Positions 1-6,357 of a stretch of DNA of 9,840 bases are shown here, one piece after another (position 1 is the first letter of the stretch; every line of letters begins with the position of its first letter). The translations under genes and the position numbers were made by a program. The notes under the pieces are model-generated. The model did no database searches, was not told where the DNA came from, and worked only from the letters and a program-made list of their open reading frames with translations. Location of the stretch: assembly GCA_003140785.1 (NCBI GenBank), contig PLKY01000288.1:17451-27290 (forward strand). The letters run 5' to 3'. This stretch comes from Acidobacteriaceae bacterium (lineage in GTDB: Bacteria > Acidobacteriota > Terriglobia > Terriglobales > Acidobacteriaceae).

Positions 1-330
1 AAAGGTCTCGTACTTGTTGAGAACCGCCTGCACGAAGTAGTCGCCGGGCGGCACGTCTTTCAGACTCCGAATTGGATAGCCCCAAGCCGTGCGGTCGACG
101 ATTTGCGGATGGTCGGGCTGCCAGCCATCGACCGTAATTCCGAAGACGATTTGGGACCTCGGCGAATCATCAATTTGGTTACGCGGTTCATCGCTCGGAT
201 CCGTCGAAAGGACGAGCAGCAATCGGCCATCGAGAGGCTGAGCGCTCAGACGGCTCGGAAAGCTAACGGAAAAAGATTGGGCGAAAGCAGCGGGAGCAAA
301 GAGGAGCAGGGCCAGGGCGATCCGGTTCAT
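1..330 (-). CDS. Secreted protein, N-terminal part (possibly esterase-like); runs off left edge
   Basis: Reading minus from an ATG at 328-330, 110 codons stay open to the window edge, so the C-terminus is missing. The protein starts with a clear signal peptide (MNRIALALLLFAPAAFA, cleavage likely before Gln18). A beta-rich region follows with QPLDGRLLLVLSTDP (about 31-45), SQIVFGITVDG (about 59-69) and YPIRSLKDVPPGDYFVQAVLNKYETF at the visible end. From memory this resembles the N-terminal beta domain of acidobacterial secreted proteins, some annotated as alpha/beta-hydrolase or esterase-like. No catalytic residues fall inside the window, so the enzymatic role is a guess. There is no Shine-Dalgarno sequence; a TATAGT box lies 7 nt before the ATG. 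The S10 peptidase gene is 79 bp upstream on the same strand. Confidence 0.75.
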   Translation of the reverse strand, partial: MNRIALALLLFAPAAFAQSFSVSFPSRLSAQPLDGRLLLVLSTDPSDEPRNQIDDSPRSQIVFGITVDGWQPDHPQIVDRTAWGYPIRSLKDVPPGDYFVQAVLNKYETF

Positions 331-337
331 GGTGGCT

Positions 338-343
338 ACTATA
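338..343 (-). promoter_or_regulatory. Candidate -10 box giving a leaderless start
   Basis: On the minus strand TATAGT (5 of 6 to TATAAT) ends 7 nt before the ATG at 328-330. A transcript starting at the usual distance would begin at or next to the A of the start codon, which fits the missing Shine-Dalgarno sequence. No convincing -35 box is seen, so this rests on one hexamer. Confidence 0.35.
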
Positions 344-409
344 CAAGGCGCAGCCGGCCAGGACTGATTGCGATTTTAGGTTTCGGGCCCGACTAAGAAT
401 TCAACTTTA

Positions 410-2047
410 TTAATCGCCGGACTGAGCGCTCTTGATGAATGCGGCAACACGATCATGCAGCTGCTGGAGGCACTCATCCCGAACGTAGACCATGTGTCCG
501 GACTCGTACCATGAGTACTCGATGTTTTTCGCGAGCGATTGAGGAATCGGCAGGTGCTTCTCTTCGTATTCGGCTCCGAAGAAAGGCGTGGCCATGTCGT
601 AGTAGCCGCCGTTCAACATTACCTTGAGGCGGGGATTGGTCTTCATCGCATCGGCCAGGTCGCTCGAAACATTCAAGCCGATGAAGTTGCCTTCGTGCTT
701 GAAACTCCAGTTGCCCCCGTCCGACTCTGGAATCTCGGGCAAATAGGTTTGGCCTTCTCCGTACTTCAAGTCGCGCCGCATGTAGTCGTTCAGGAGCGAT
801 ACGTAGGCCGAAGAAATGGCGACGCTTTGCGGGTCGTAATCCGCGTTTTCGCTCAGCGGATTGATGCTGGGACCCGTGAAGCGCGCGTCGTAGCGCCCGA
901 TCGTCTGGTCCGTTTCATCCTGGAAGGTCTTTTCAAACTCGCCGCCGCTCACACGCAGGTTGGCCTTGAGCAGGTAGGCGACCGGGAGTCCCGTATACGA
1001 GTGCATCTTCTCCGCGACGGACTGCTTTTCGGAGTCCGAGAGGTCTGTTCCCTGGGCCAGGGCATGCGAGAAAGCGCCCAGCGCGAATTCTTCTACTTCC
1101 TTCAGGAACGGTTCAAGCGCTGCTGGCTGCTGCGGCAGTTTCTTGTGGTACCAGGCCGTAGCAGCGAATGTTGGCAGCGCCAGGACGTAGGGCAGGTCGA
1201 CACCCGGATTGGTTTTCGCACCGTCGATGAAGGTGTTGAAGTTGAAGATCTGCGAAAGAAGAATGACGCCATTCAGGTCGATCGACTTCTTCTCTTCAAG
1301 GATCTTCGCCAGCACGGCAGAGCGCGTGGTTCCGTAGCTCTCCCCGAAGACAAACTTGGGCGAGTTCCACCGGCTGTACTTCGTGATGAACCGAGCGATG
1401 AAGCGTGCGAAGGCGCCGCCATCCTCGTCCACGCCCCAGAAGGCCTTTTGGGCATCCTTGCCGATGAGCCGGCCGAAACCCGTGCCTGGCGCGTCAATGA
1501 ACACAAGATCGCTGACGTCGAGCAGGGAGTTCGCATTGTCGACCAGTTTGTACGGCGCGGCGGGCAAATGTTGGTCGCCGGAGGTGACCACGTGCTTGGG
1601 GCCGAGCGACCCCATGTGCAGCCAAACGGTCGAGCTGCCAGGGCCACCGTTATAGAAGAACGTGATGGGCCGCTCCTCAGCCTTCGCGTCCTTTTTGAAA
1701 TATGCCACGTAGAACATGCGGGCCACGGGCGGCGTGTCTTTCGCATCTTTCGGCTCGGAGATGGCCAGTTCACTGCCGGGCAGCGGCTTCCCGTCCATTC
1801 CAAGCTGCCCGTCCTGCGTGTCATTGGCGCCGACGGTGATGATTCCGACCGTCGCCGTGTAGAGAATGTGCTGTCCCTTCACATCCACGGAACCTTGCGT
1901 GATGACGTCGGCCACCGGTGGTTCGGGTGTCATTTCAGGAGCGGGCGCTTTGGCGGCAGGCGTGTCGTCTATTGCGTGAACGGCGGCAGGCAAGACGAGA
2001 AGGGAAGCGGCGAAAGCGCCGCGGATCAGGCAACGAAAAGGGTGCAT
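410..2047 (-). CDS. S10 family serine carboxypeptidase-like peptidase, secreted
   Basis: This 545-aa protein has a signal peptide (residues 1 to about 25, ending AAVHA) and then an alpha/beta-hydrolase-fold peptidase of MEROPS family S10. Visible landmarks are the oxyanion/substrate region NGGPGSS at 133-139, the nucleophile motif GESYG with Ser237, the acid Asp484 in NGGYYDMATP, and His518 in YESGHMVY. The Ser/Asp/His triad is therefore complete and in family order. Family members remove C-terminal residues from peptides; export suggests periplasmic or extracellular action. The start is supported by GGAG 9 nt upstream and a TATACT box further up. The length is normal for bacterial S10 proteins. 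The M19 dipeptidase gene lies 107 bp upstream on the same strand, which suggests a joint role in peptide use, but each gene has its own -10-like box. Substrate specificity cannot be read from the sequence. Confidence 0.96.
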   Translation of the reverse strand: MHPFRCLIRGAFAASLLVLPAAVHAIDDTPAAKAPAPEMTPEPPVADVITQGSVDVKGQHILYTATVGIITVGANDTQDGQLGMDGKPLPGSELAISEPKDAKDTPPVARMFYVAYFKKDAKAEERPITFFYNGGPGSSTVWLHMGSLGPKHVVTSGDQHLPAAPYKLVDNANSLLDVSDLVFIDAPGTGFGRLIGKDAQKAFWGVDEDGGAFARFIARFITKYSRWNSPKFVFGESYGTTRSAVLAKILEEKKSIDLNGVILLSQIFNFNTFIDGAKTNPGVDLPYVLALPTFAATAWYHKKLPQQPAALEPFLKEVEEFALGAFSHALAQGTDLSDSEKQSVAEKMHSYTGLPVAYLLKANLRVSGGEFEKTFQDETDQTIGRYDARFTGPSINPLSENADYDPQSVAISSAYVSLLNDYMRRDLKYGEGQTYLPEIPESDGGNWSFKHEGNFIGLNVSSDLADAMKTNPRLKVMLNGGYYDMATPFFGAEYEEKHLPIPQSLAKNIEYSWYESGHMVYVRDECLQQLHDRVAAFIKSAQSGD

Positions 2048-2086
2048 TAAAGAAATCTCCAGGATCGGGGATGCGTACGAACGGTC

Positions 2087-2092
2087 AGTATA
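2087..2092 (-). promoter_or_regulatory. Candidate -10 box of the S10 peptidase gene
   Basis: On the minus strand TATACT (5 of 6 to consensus) lies 39 nt before the start codon. It would give a 5' leader of about 33 nt containing the GGAG ribosome binding site. No good -35 hexamer is found at 16-18 bp spacing. Confidence 0.35.
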
Positions 2093-2154
2093 GATGTTGG
2101 TGAACCCAACCGGGGTCGAATTGTTTCAATGCCATCCCGCAGGTCGCGGCAACA

Positions 2155-3486
2155 CTATTTCTGCGGCTTATCGAACGGCTGTTTTTCGGTGATGCGGGGG
2201 CGGTTTTCAGCCTGTAATTCCTTGCTTACCTGCTCTACTTCCCGGAAGACGCGAAGCAGGTTTCCGCCAAGAATCTTGCGGCAATCCTCAGCGGAGTAGC
2301 CACGCTCCATCAGCGCCGCAGTAATCTTCGGCAGGTCGGCAGGAGAGTCCAGGCCCTCCGGCAGCTGTCCGCTCACACCGTCGAAATCCGACCCCAGGCC
2401 CACGTGATCGACTCCGGCGACTTTCGCAATGTGGTCGATATGGTCGATCAGTATCGAGAGCGGCGGTCGCGGAATGCGATTGGCAAATTGCCGCTGGAGC
2501 TTTGAGATCTCCGCGTCGGGAGCTTCTTTTCCCTCGGCCTTGTATTTGTCTTTCAACTCTTGAACGGCTTTGTCCATCTCCGGCTTGATGGCTTTCTGCG
2601 CGTCACGATAGGCGGGCGAAATGAACCCTGAGTAAAAGTTGACCTGCACCACGCCGCCCTTGGAATTGGGGCCGCCGGAGTTGGCCACGGCACGCAGCAT
2701 GTCGTCGGTCATGTTGCGGGGTACATCGCATAGAGCCCTTGCGGATGAGTGCGAAGCGATGACCGGCGCGCGCGTGATGACCAGGGTCCGATAGAAGGTG
2801 CGATCCGAGACATGCGAAATGTCGATCATCATGCCAAGCCGATTCATCTCGTAGACAACATCTTTGCCGAACTCGGTGAGGCCCTCTTTGGTGTGCGGCA
2901 CGCTGGTGTCATCGATGTCGCCGGAACTGTCGGCCCAGCCGTTGGAGTTGGACCAGGTGAGTGTCATGTAACGCACGCCGAGCGCATAGTAGTCGCGCAG
3001 GAGCGCGAGCGAATCCTCAATGGAGTGGCCGCCCTCGATGCCCATCAGCGTAGCAAGTTTGTGTTCGCGGTGTGCCTCCTCAATGCCTTCAGGAGAGGTG
3101 ACGAACATCATCCGATCCGGATGTTTGGCTACCTGCTGTTTGACCGAATCGATCAAGATGAGCGTGCGCCGTGCGAAGTGGCCCTTGTTGGGCACGGGGT
3201 CGACCCAGATGGAGAAGAACTCCGCGCCCAGATTGCCTTTTCGCGCAGACTCGAGGTTGAAATTGCCTCCGTTCAACGGGTCGCTAAGGTCGAAATCCTC
3301 ATCGACGAAGCGTTGCGGTGTGTCGGCGTGGGTATCGATGACGATGGCGGACTTCTGCACTTGTTTTGGAGTATTTATTTTCGTTGTCATTTTCGGGGAT
3401 GGTGGGGCCGGGGTCTGCGCGGATTGTACGAGAGGAAAGGCGAGCGTGAGGATCGCGGACAGAGCGAGCAAGGCGCGGATCTGCAT
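2155..3486 (-). CDS. Membrane dipeptidase (peptidase M19, renal dipeptidase family), exported
   Basis: This 443-aa zinc dipeptidase has an N-terminal signal peptide (MQIRALLALSAILTLAFPLV, cleavage near Ala23). It is a TIM-barrel amidohydrolase relative, and all expected ligands of the binuclear zinc site are visible: His53 and Asp55 in DTHADT, bridging Glu151 in MGIEGGHS, His225 in DISHVSD and His246 in IASHSS, plus Asp367 in GLGSDFDG. The family hydrolyses dipeptides with broad specificity, including dehydro- and D-residue-containing ones. A charged insert at about 300-335 lies before the final barrel strands, as in many bacterial members. The signal peptide fixes the start, although no Shine-Dalgarno sequence is present; a TATACT box 12 nt upstream suggests a very short leader. 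It lies 107 bp upstream of the S10 gene, and the pair probably degrades peptides outside the cytoplasm. Confidence 0.96.
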   Translation of the reverse strand: MQIRALLALSAILTLAFPLVQSAQTPAPPSPKMTTKINTPKQVQKSAIVIDTHADTPQRFVDEDFDLSDPLNGGNFNLESARKGNLGAEFFSIWVDPVPNKGHFARRTLILIDSVKQQVAKHPDRMMFVTSPEGIEEAHREHKLATLMGIEGGHSIEDSLALLRDYYALGVRYMTLTWSNSNGWADSSGDIDDTSVPHTKEGLTEFGKDVVYEMNRLGMMIDISHVSDRTFYRTLVITRAPVIASHSSARALCDVPRNMTDDMLRAVANSGGPNSKGGVVQVNFYSGFISPAYRDAQKAIKPEMDKAVQELKDKYKAEGKEAPDAEISKLQRQFANRIPRPPLSILIDHIDHIAKVAGVDHVGLGSDFDGVSGQLPEGLDSPADLPKITAALMERGYSAEDCRKILGGNLLRVFREVEQVSKELQAENRPRITEKQPFDKPQK

Positions 3487-3498
3487 AGGCTTGGCGTA

Positions 3499-3504
3499 AG
3501 TATA
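3499..3504 (-). promoter_or_regulatory. Candidate -10 box of the M19 gene (near-leaderless)
   Basis: On the minus strand TATACT ends 12 nt before the ATG at 3484-3486. A start point about 7 nt downstream would leave a leader of only about 5-6 nt, too short for a ribosome binding site, and none is seen. There is no clear -35 box. Confidence 0.35.
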
Positions 3505-3624
3505 GCCCGATGCGGAGAGTGGACTGGCGGGGAAGAGAACGGAGAATTGTTTGAGGAAGAATTCGCCCGGCGCTGAAAAACTCGGCGTTTCGCGAGATGC
3601 GATGGAGAATTTGTTGGGAAGTTT

Positions 3625-3646
3625 GGCGCGGGGACGCCGACGCGCC
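3625..3646 (-). other. GC-rich stem-loop at the 3' end of the 81-aa protein gene
   Basis: GGCGCG (3625-3630) and CGCGCC (3641-3646) form a perfect 6-bp stem with a 10-nt loop, beginning at the last base of the TAG stop codon. No T-run follows on either strand, so it is not a canonical intrinsic terminator. It could protect the 3' end of the transcript or act with Rho. Confidence 0.35.
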
Positions 3647-3891
3647 TAGTGGCGCAGGAAGCTTTTCATCTGTGTGATCTGGATGGGTTCGTCGCGAGGA
3701 GGCGTCGGCGGATCGATGACAAAAACGTCGCAAGCTTTGTGCCACTGCCCAAGCTGCTGTAAACCGCTGCCGTCGATCGCAATCTTATAGGCCTTGGTGC
3801 CGTCAACACTGGTTGCGGTGGCCATAACGCAGCCATCGTAGGCGATGCCCTTTTCGTTAATTACAGTGACTTCCTGTCCGACTTCAATCAT
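3646..3891 (-). CDS. Hypothetical 81-aa protein, possible small beta-barrel
   Basis: The frame is open up to 3924, but the start at 3889-3891 is favoured: GAGGAGA lies 8 nt upstream and the first residues (MIEVGQEVTVINEKG) look like the first strands of a compact domain. The protein is 81 aa with no signal peptide or membrane segment. It alternates short hydrophobic strands and turns (VGQEVTVI, GCVMATATS, YKIAID, CDVFVID), which suggests an SH3-like or similar small beta fold, then a Pro-rich tail (PPTPPRDEP). I do not recognise a named family and assign no function. It is divergent from the SRPBCC gene across a 136-bp spacer. Confidence 0.7.
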   Translation of the reverse strand: MIEVGQEVTVINEKGIAYDGCVMATATSVDGTKAYKIAIDGSGLQQLGQWHKACDVFVIDPPTPPRDEPIQITQMKSFLRH

Positions 3892-3947
3892 TGAAAGTCT
3901 CCTCATAGTATGAATGGAACCCATGAATGCCCTCTGTAGTTATTTGT

Positions 3948-3958
3948 TGCATAATGCA
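3948..3958. repeat. 11-bp palindrome in the divergent spacer
   Basis: TGCATAATGCA is a 5+1+5 perfect palindrome midway between the divergent 81-aa gene and the SRPBCC gene. It could be an operator for either, but an 11-bp palindrome can arise by chance. Confidence 0.25.
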
Positions 3959-4027
3959 GGCTGTGAGGTTGGTTGGAGTTTTTTCAAGAATGTTGATTCA
4001 TGGAATTGAGGGAAAGCAGGAGGAATG

Positions 4028-4468
4028 ATGGCCGATCGGTCGCCGCTAACCTACACGTTTTACATTGCCGCCTCGCCGGAAAAGGTGTGGGAGGGATTTA
4101 CTTCACAAGACTCAAACCGCGTGATTTTTATGGGCGCGGAGCTGAAAGCCGATTTCAGGCCTGGCGGAGAGATTGCATGGATGGGACCGGGGAAGGACGG
4201 AAAGATTATTCCTTACGTGTACGGGAAAATTTTGCGCAGCGATCCCCCGAAGGTTCTTCAGTACACATTTGCGACGAGCCAGAGCGAAAGATTCTCCCGC
4301 GCAACAGTGGAGTTGACGCCGGAGACCGAAGCGACCAAAGTCGTGGTGACGCACGACGAGTGGGAGGAGGACGATCCGAACTACGGCTTCTGCGGGGATG
4401 GATGGCCGCGCATCCTCTCTCGCCTGAAGACGCTGCTTGAGACAGGGAAGACCTTCAAGCCGCACTGA
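4028..4468 (+). CDS. SRPBCC family protein (AHSA1/START-like)
   Basis: From the second of two adjacent ATGs this is a 146-aa single-domain protein of the SRPBCC helix-grip fold, in the AHSA1-like branch. Typical features are the opening strand and helix FYIAASPEKVWEGFT (about 10-24), the Gly-rich FRPGGEIAWMGPGKDGKI strand pair, the central strands KVLQYTF and KVVVTHDEWEE, and the closing helix GWPRILSRLKTLLETG. This fold binds hydrophobic ligands in a central cavity; the ligand here is unknown. Start choice: AGGAGG at 4018-4023 leaves 4 nt to the ATG at 4028 but only 1 nt to the ATG at 4025, so 4028 is more likely. No signal peptide is present, so it should be cytoplasmic. The role in Hsp90 activation implied by the family name is not expected in bacteria. 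Confidence 0.92.
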   Translation: MADRSPLTYTFYIAASPEKVWEGFTSQDSNRVIFMGAELKADFRPGGEIAWMGPGKDGKIIPYVYGKILRSDPPKVLQYTFATSQSERFSRATVELTPETEATKVVVTHDEWEEDDPNYGFCGDGWPRILSRLKTLLETGKTFKPH

Positions 4469-4501
4469 CGATGCGCGGGAGGAGCTCAGCAGGACTTTTT
4501 C

Positions 4502-4532
4502 TTGCCACGAACAAAGTTGGGCGGGTTACAAT
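4502..4532 (+). promoter_or_regulatory. Candidate sigma-70-type promoter for the exported lipoprotein-like gene
   Basis: TTGCCA (4502-4507, 5 of 6 to TTGACA) and TACAAT (4527-4532, 5 of 6 to TATAAT) are separated by 19 bp, slightly longer than ideal. Transcription would start near 4539 and leave about 53 nt before the ATG at 4592. This also argues against the in-frame TTG at 4502 as a translation start. Confidence 0.42.
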
Positions 4533-4591
4533 CGCGGGACATTTCCGTGGCCGAAGGGAAGTTGCATCCGGAGGTCGAGAGGGCGTTGGAC

Positions 4592-5080
4592 ATGGCTAAA
4601 TTGAAGAATCGGTCGCTGATCGCCGCAACTTTCTTTCTTGTAACTGCATGCGGGGTTCAGTTTGCAAGCGCCACCGAAGCTCCAGCCGACCCGTGCGAGC
4701 TGCTGCCGGCAGCTACAGTGAGCAAGACTCTGGGGCAAGCGTACGGCGCGCCACAAGCGAGCATCGCTCCCCGGCCTTACGCGAATACCGTTCAGGGCAC
4801 GGATTGCCGCTATGAACCGAAGGGGGCCGGAAGCAGATTATGGTTTAGGGTGTACTTTGATCCGTCGCCGTCCGATGCGACAGGTCTGTTTGCAAAATTG
4901 AAGATGTTTTATAGCCCGCCAACGCCGATCGCCGGCGTCGGAGACGAGGCCTATTTCGACCCGGCGCATGCGCTCCACGCCCGCAAAGGCAACGTTCGTT
5001 TCTATCTGCAACTGGCCGGCGCCTCGGCAAATGAGTCGCAGCTTAGCAGCCTTGCCAGTCAGGTTGCCGGACAACTTTGA
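4592..5080 (+). CDS. Exported hypothetical protein, probable lipoprotein
   Basis: This 162-aa protein starts at an ATG with GAGAGGG 8 nt upstream. A longer frame from TTG at 4502 is rejected because it would place 30 non-signal residues before the export signal. The N-terminus has KLKNR, then a hydrophobic stretch ending VTAC, which fits a lipobox with Cys20; a type I cut near ASA/TEA (about residue 27) is the alternative. The mature part has a Cys pair (Cys35 in DPCELLP and Cys72 in GTDCRYE) and a GVGDEAYF motif at about 115-122 followed by HARKGNVRFYLQLAG. That pattern recalls DUF3558-like secreted or lipoprotein domains, but I am not certain of the family. No catalytic residues are evident. 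Its stop codon lies 15 bp from the stop of the convergent VOC gene. Confidence 0.85.
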   Translation: MAKLKNRSLIAATFFLVTACGVQFASATEAPADPCELLPAATVSKTLGQAYGAPQASIAPRPYANTVQGTDCRYEPKGAGSRLWFRVYFDPSPSDATGLFAKLKMFYSPPTPIAGVGDEAYFDPAHALHARKGNVRFYLQLAGASANESQLSSLASQVAGQL

Positions 5081-5095
5081 GGACAATGCCGATCG

Positions 5096-5503
5096 CTAGA
5101 GATTGACAGGAGTGCCGCCCCACTCTTCCGGGGCGATGTCGGCGATGGTCTGAGTGAAGTCCCAACGGTGACCGGCAAAATCCTCGGCGTTGTATTGGCG
5201 CTCGCCATAGACGTGGTCGACAGGCTCCGTCAGGATTCGGGCACCGTGCCGACGTGCCCGTTCGCAGTGCGCGATGGCGTCTTCTATACGGACCTGAATA
5301 ATGTGCGAGTTGTTGGGGGTGACATTGCCTTCGGCAATCGTAATGCATCCGTTGCCGGCTCTCATTTGGATTCGGTGGTTGGCGATGCGGAGGCGGACCC
5401 TGAAGCCGAAGGCGGCGCAAAGCCAGTCGGCCGCGACGCTGGGGTCGGGATACTTGAGGACAGGGATGACGGTGCAGGGAGGCACGGAACGATTCGAGAG
5501 CAT
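5096..5503 (-). CDS. VOC family protein (glyoxalase/bleomycin-resistance fold, PhnB-like)
   Basis: This 135-aa protein has the two beta-alpha-beta-beta-beta halves of the vicinal oxygen chelate fold. The first half runs from VIPVLKYPDPSVAADWLCAAFGF (12-34) through GNGCITIAEG. The second runs from SHIIQVRIEDAIAHCERARRHGA (66-88) to the diagnostic end YGERQYNAEDFAGHRWDFTQTI (99-120). The C-terminal ADIAPEEWGG tail is typical of PhnB/YdcJ-like VOC proteins. VOC proteins include metal-dependent isomerases, dioxygenases and drug-binding proteins. The first half lacks an obvious metal-ligand His in strand 1, so catalysis is uncertain and the substrate cannot be predicted. The Shine-Dalgarno sequence is weak; a promoter-like pair is seen about 140 bp upstream at 5641-5669. 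Confidence 0.93.
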   Translation of the reverse strand: MLSNRSVPPCTVIPVLKYPDPSVAADWLCAAFGFRVRLRIANHRIQMRAGNGCITIAEGNVTPNNSHIIQVRIEDAIAHCERARRHGARILTEPVDHVYGERQYNAEDFAGHRWDFTQTIADIAPEEWGGTPVNL

Positions 5504-5640
5504 GAAGACACTTTACCAATGCTCAGGACGGCTTCGTCAGAAGAGATGAGAGTGAAGGCGGCTATCCCTCAACGGACCAAGCGAGCCCCTCGTGTTCGAA
5601 GGGCTCCAGTGGAAATGCGGAAAGGGTAGCGCGTGGATTG

Positions 5641-5669
5641 ACACTACGCACGCATATGCTTGCTGTCAA
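5641..5669 (-). promoter_or_regulatory. Weak candidate promoter for the VOC gene
   Basis: On the minus strand a perfect TTGACA (5664-5669) is followed after 17 bp by TAGTGT (5641-5646), which keeps the TA and final T of the -10 consensus. The leader would be about 130 nt. The -35 match and spacing are ideal but the -10 box is poor. Confidence 0.3.
5648..5663. repeat. Imperfect 16-bp palindrome, operator candidate
   Basis: The core GCATATGC (5652-5659) is a perfect palindrome and is flanked by GCA (5648-5650) and TGC (5661-5663), so only the pair 5651/5660 is mismatched. It lies within the spacer of the minus-strand promoter candidate, where a bound protein would interfere with transcription. 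No regulator can be assigned. Confidence 0.35.
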
Positions 5670-5790
5670 CCGCTCTCCGGCACGGTGATCGACAAATCCA
5701 ACATTGGCGTTCGCGCGAGACCGTAGAACCGAAGCACGAGATGTAATGGGCATCACTGACATCTGCCTCATAGAAGGCGAGTATCGGGCA

Positions 5791-5806
5791 CGTGATCACG
5801 GTCACA
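5791..5806. promoter_or_regulatory. CRP-type operator (CGTGA-N6-TCACA)
   Basis: Half sites CGTGA (5791-5795) and TCACA (5802-5806) with a 6-bp spacer match the CRP consensus TGTGA-N6-TCACA at 9 of 10 positions. The site centre is about 53 bp before the GTG start of the cyclic-nucleotide-domain gene. A GATAAG box (5835-5840, 4 of 6 to the -10 consensus) follows about 39 bp after the site centre. The neighbouring Crp/Fnr regulator has the Arg-Glu-(3)-Arg recognition residues expected for this half site. I found no other comparable pair by eye in the window. Confidence 0.55.
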
Positions 5807-5851
5807 ACGGGCCTGTCCCCCGGTCTGGACAGAAGATAAGAAGGACATCCT

Positions 5852-6259
5852 GTGAAACCCGAAACGTTCGCTGCAGATCGCACATTGATCGAGGCGTTGG
5901 AGAAATTATCCCAGCCTGTCGCTTGCCCAGAAGGACGCACACTCTTCATTCAGGGAGAAATTGCCAGCGGCCTATACATTCTCGAACAGGGTGAGGCCGC
6001 TCTCGTGTTGGAATCTCCGGCAGGCCGCGCGGTGATGTGCCTCCATGCTGGTTCGGGCTCATTGCTCGGCCTCCCAGGAGTGGTTGGGAGCGAACCGTAC
6101 ACCATGACCGCCATGGTAAGCAAGGGCTCTGAAGTCGGATTCGTGACTCGGGGCGATTTTGAAAAGCTTGTCAACGCTGAACCCTCGTTGTATCCGGGCG
6201 TGCTGCAGGTGCTCGCTGCCGAAGTCCGTTCCGCGCGCCGGGCGCTTTGCGATACATAG
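5852..6259 (+). CDS. Stand-alone cyclic-nucleotide-binding-type (cNMP/Crp effector) domain protein
   Basis: This 135-aa protein starts at GTG with AAGGA 6 nt upstream. It is one CNB beta-roll domain: CPEGRTLFIQGEIASGLYIL (25-44), a QGEAALVLESPAGR strand-turn, then GSLLGLPGVVGSEPYTMTA (69-87) in the phosphate-binding cassette region. A long amphipathic helix (about 103-131) corresponds to the CRP dimerisation C-helix. The protein ends there, with no winged HTH. The cassette lacks the Glu and Arg-Ser that hold cAMP in E. coli CRP, so cAMP binding is doubtful; the ligand may be something else. By eye the domain resembles that of the adjacent Crp/Fnr regulator (LGL..VVG/LGL..VSG, SP.GR, DF and C-helix positions). 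It could dimerise with that protein or compete for its ligand, which is inferred. A CRP-type site precedes it. Confidence 0.88.
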   Translation: MKPETFAADRTLIEALEKLSQPVACPEGRTLFIQGEIASGLYILEQGEAALVLESPAGRAVMCLHAGSGSLLGLPGVVGSEPYTMTAMVSKGSEVGFVTRGDFEKLVNAEPSLYPGVLQVLAAEVRSARRALCDT

Positions 6260-6357
6260 GCTCGCTTCGGCCGGGGCTCGATGCTCGGGTGCTTGCTTTC
6301 CCGTGTCTCCAGGATGACTTGCGCCACCGGCCGTCTGAAGTTAGGATCCGGTCCTTG

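Larger units (their letters stand above)
5504..5851. other. Divergent intergenic region with regulatory sites
   Basis: This 348-bp stretch separates the VOC gene (minus) from the cyclic-nucleotide-domain gene (plus). I see no convincing gene in it; frames that cross it lack ribosome binding sites and recognisable products. It holds an imperfect 16-bp palindrome around 5655, a promoter-like pair on the minus strand, and a CRP-type palindrome at 5791-5806. Confidence 0.7.

Noticed and set aside
539..2050. 503-codon open frame on the plus strand opposite the whole S10 gene
   Set aside because: It is antisense to a gene with signal peptide and intact catalytic triad. Its translation shows no domain and is explained by GC-rich codon bias of the minus-strand gene.
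2140..2154. Hairpin CCGC-GACCT-GCGG downstream of the M19 stop, as a terminator
   Set aside because: The stem is only 4 bp and no T-run follows on the minus strand.
2749..3576. 275-codon open frame on the plus strand opposite the M19 gene
   Set aside because: It is antisense to a gene with all zinc ligands in place, has no recognisable domain, and its end runs through the M19 start region.
3299..3745. 148-codon minus-strand frame bridging the M19 start and the 81-aa gene
   Set aside because: It overlaps two better-supported genes in another frame and the translation is Arg/Ser/Pro-rich with no domain.
5644..5949. 101-codon minus-strand frame in the VOC/CNB spacer
   Set aside because: It has no ribosome binding site and no domain, and overlaps the start of the well-supported cyclic-nucleotide-domain gene and its operator.
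6260..6357. Bidirectional terminator between the convergent CNB and Crp genes
   Set aside because: The 98-bp spacer contains GC-rich half-matches but I found no stem of 6 bp or more followed by a T-run on either strand.
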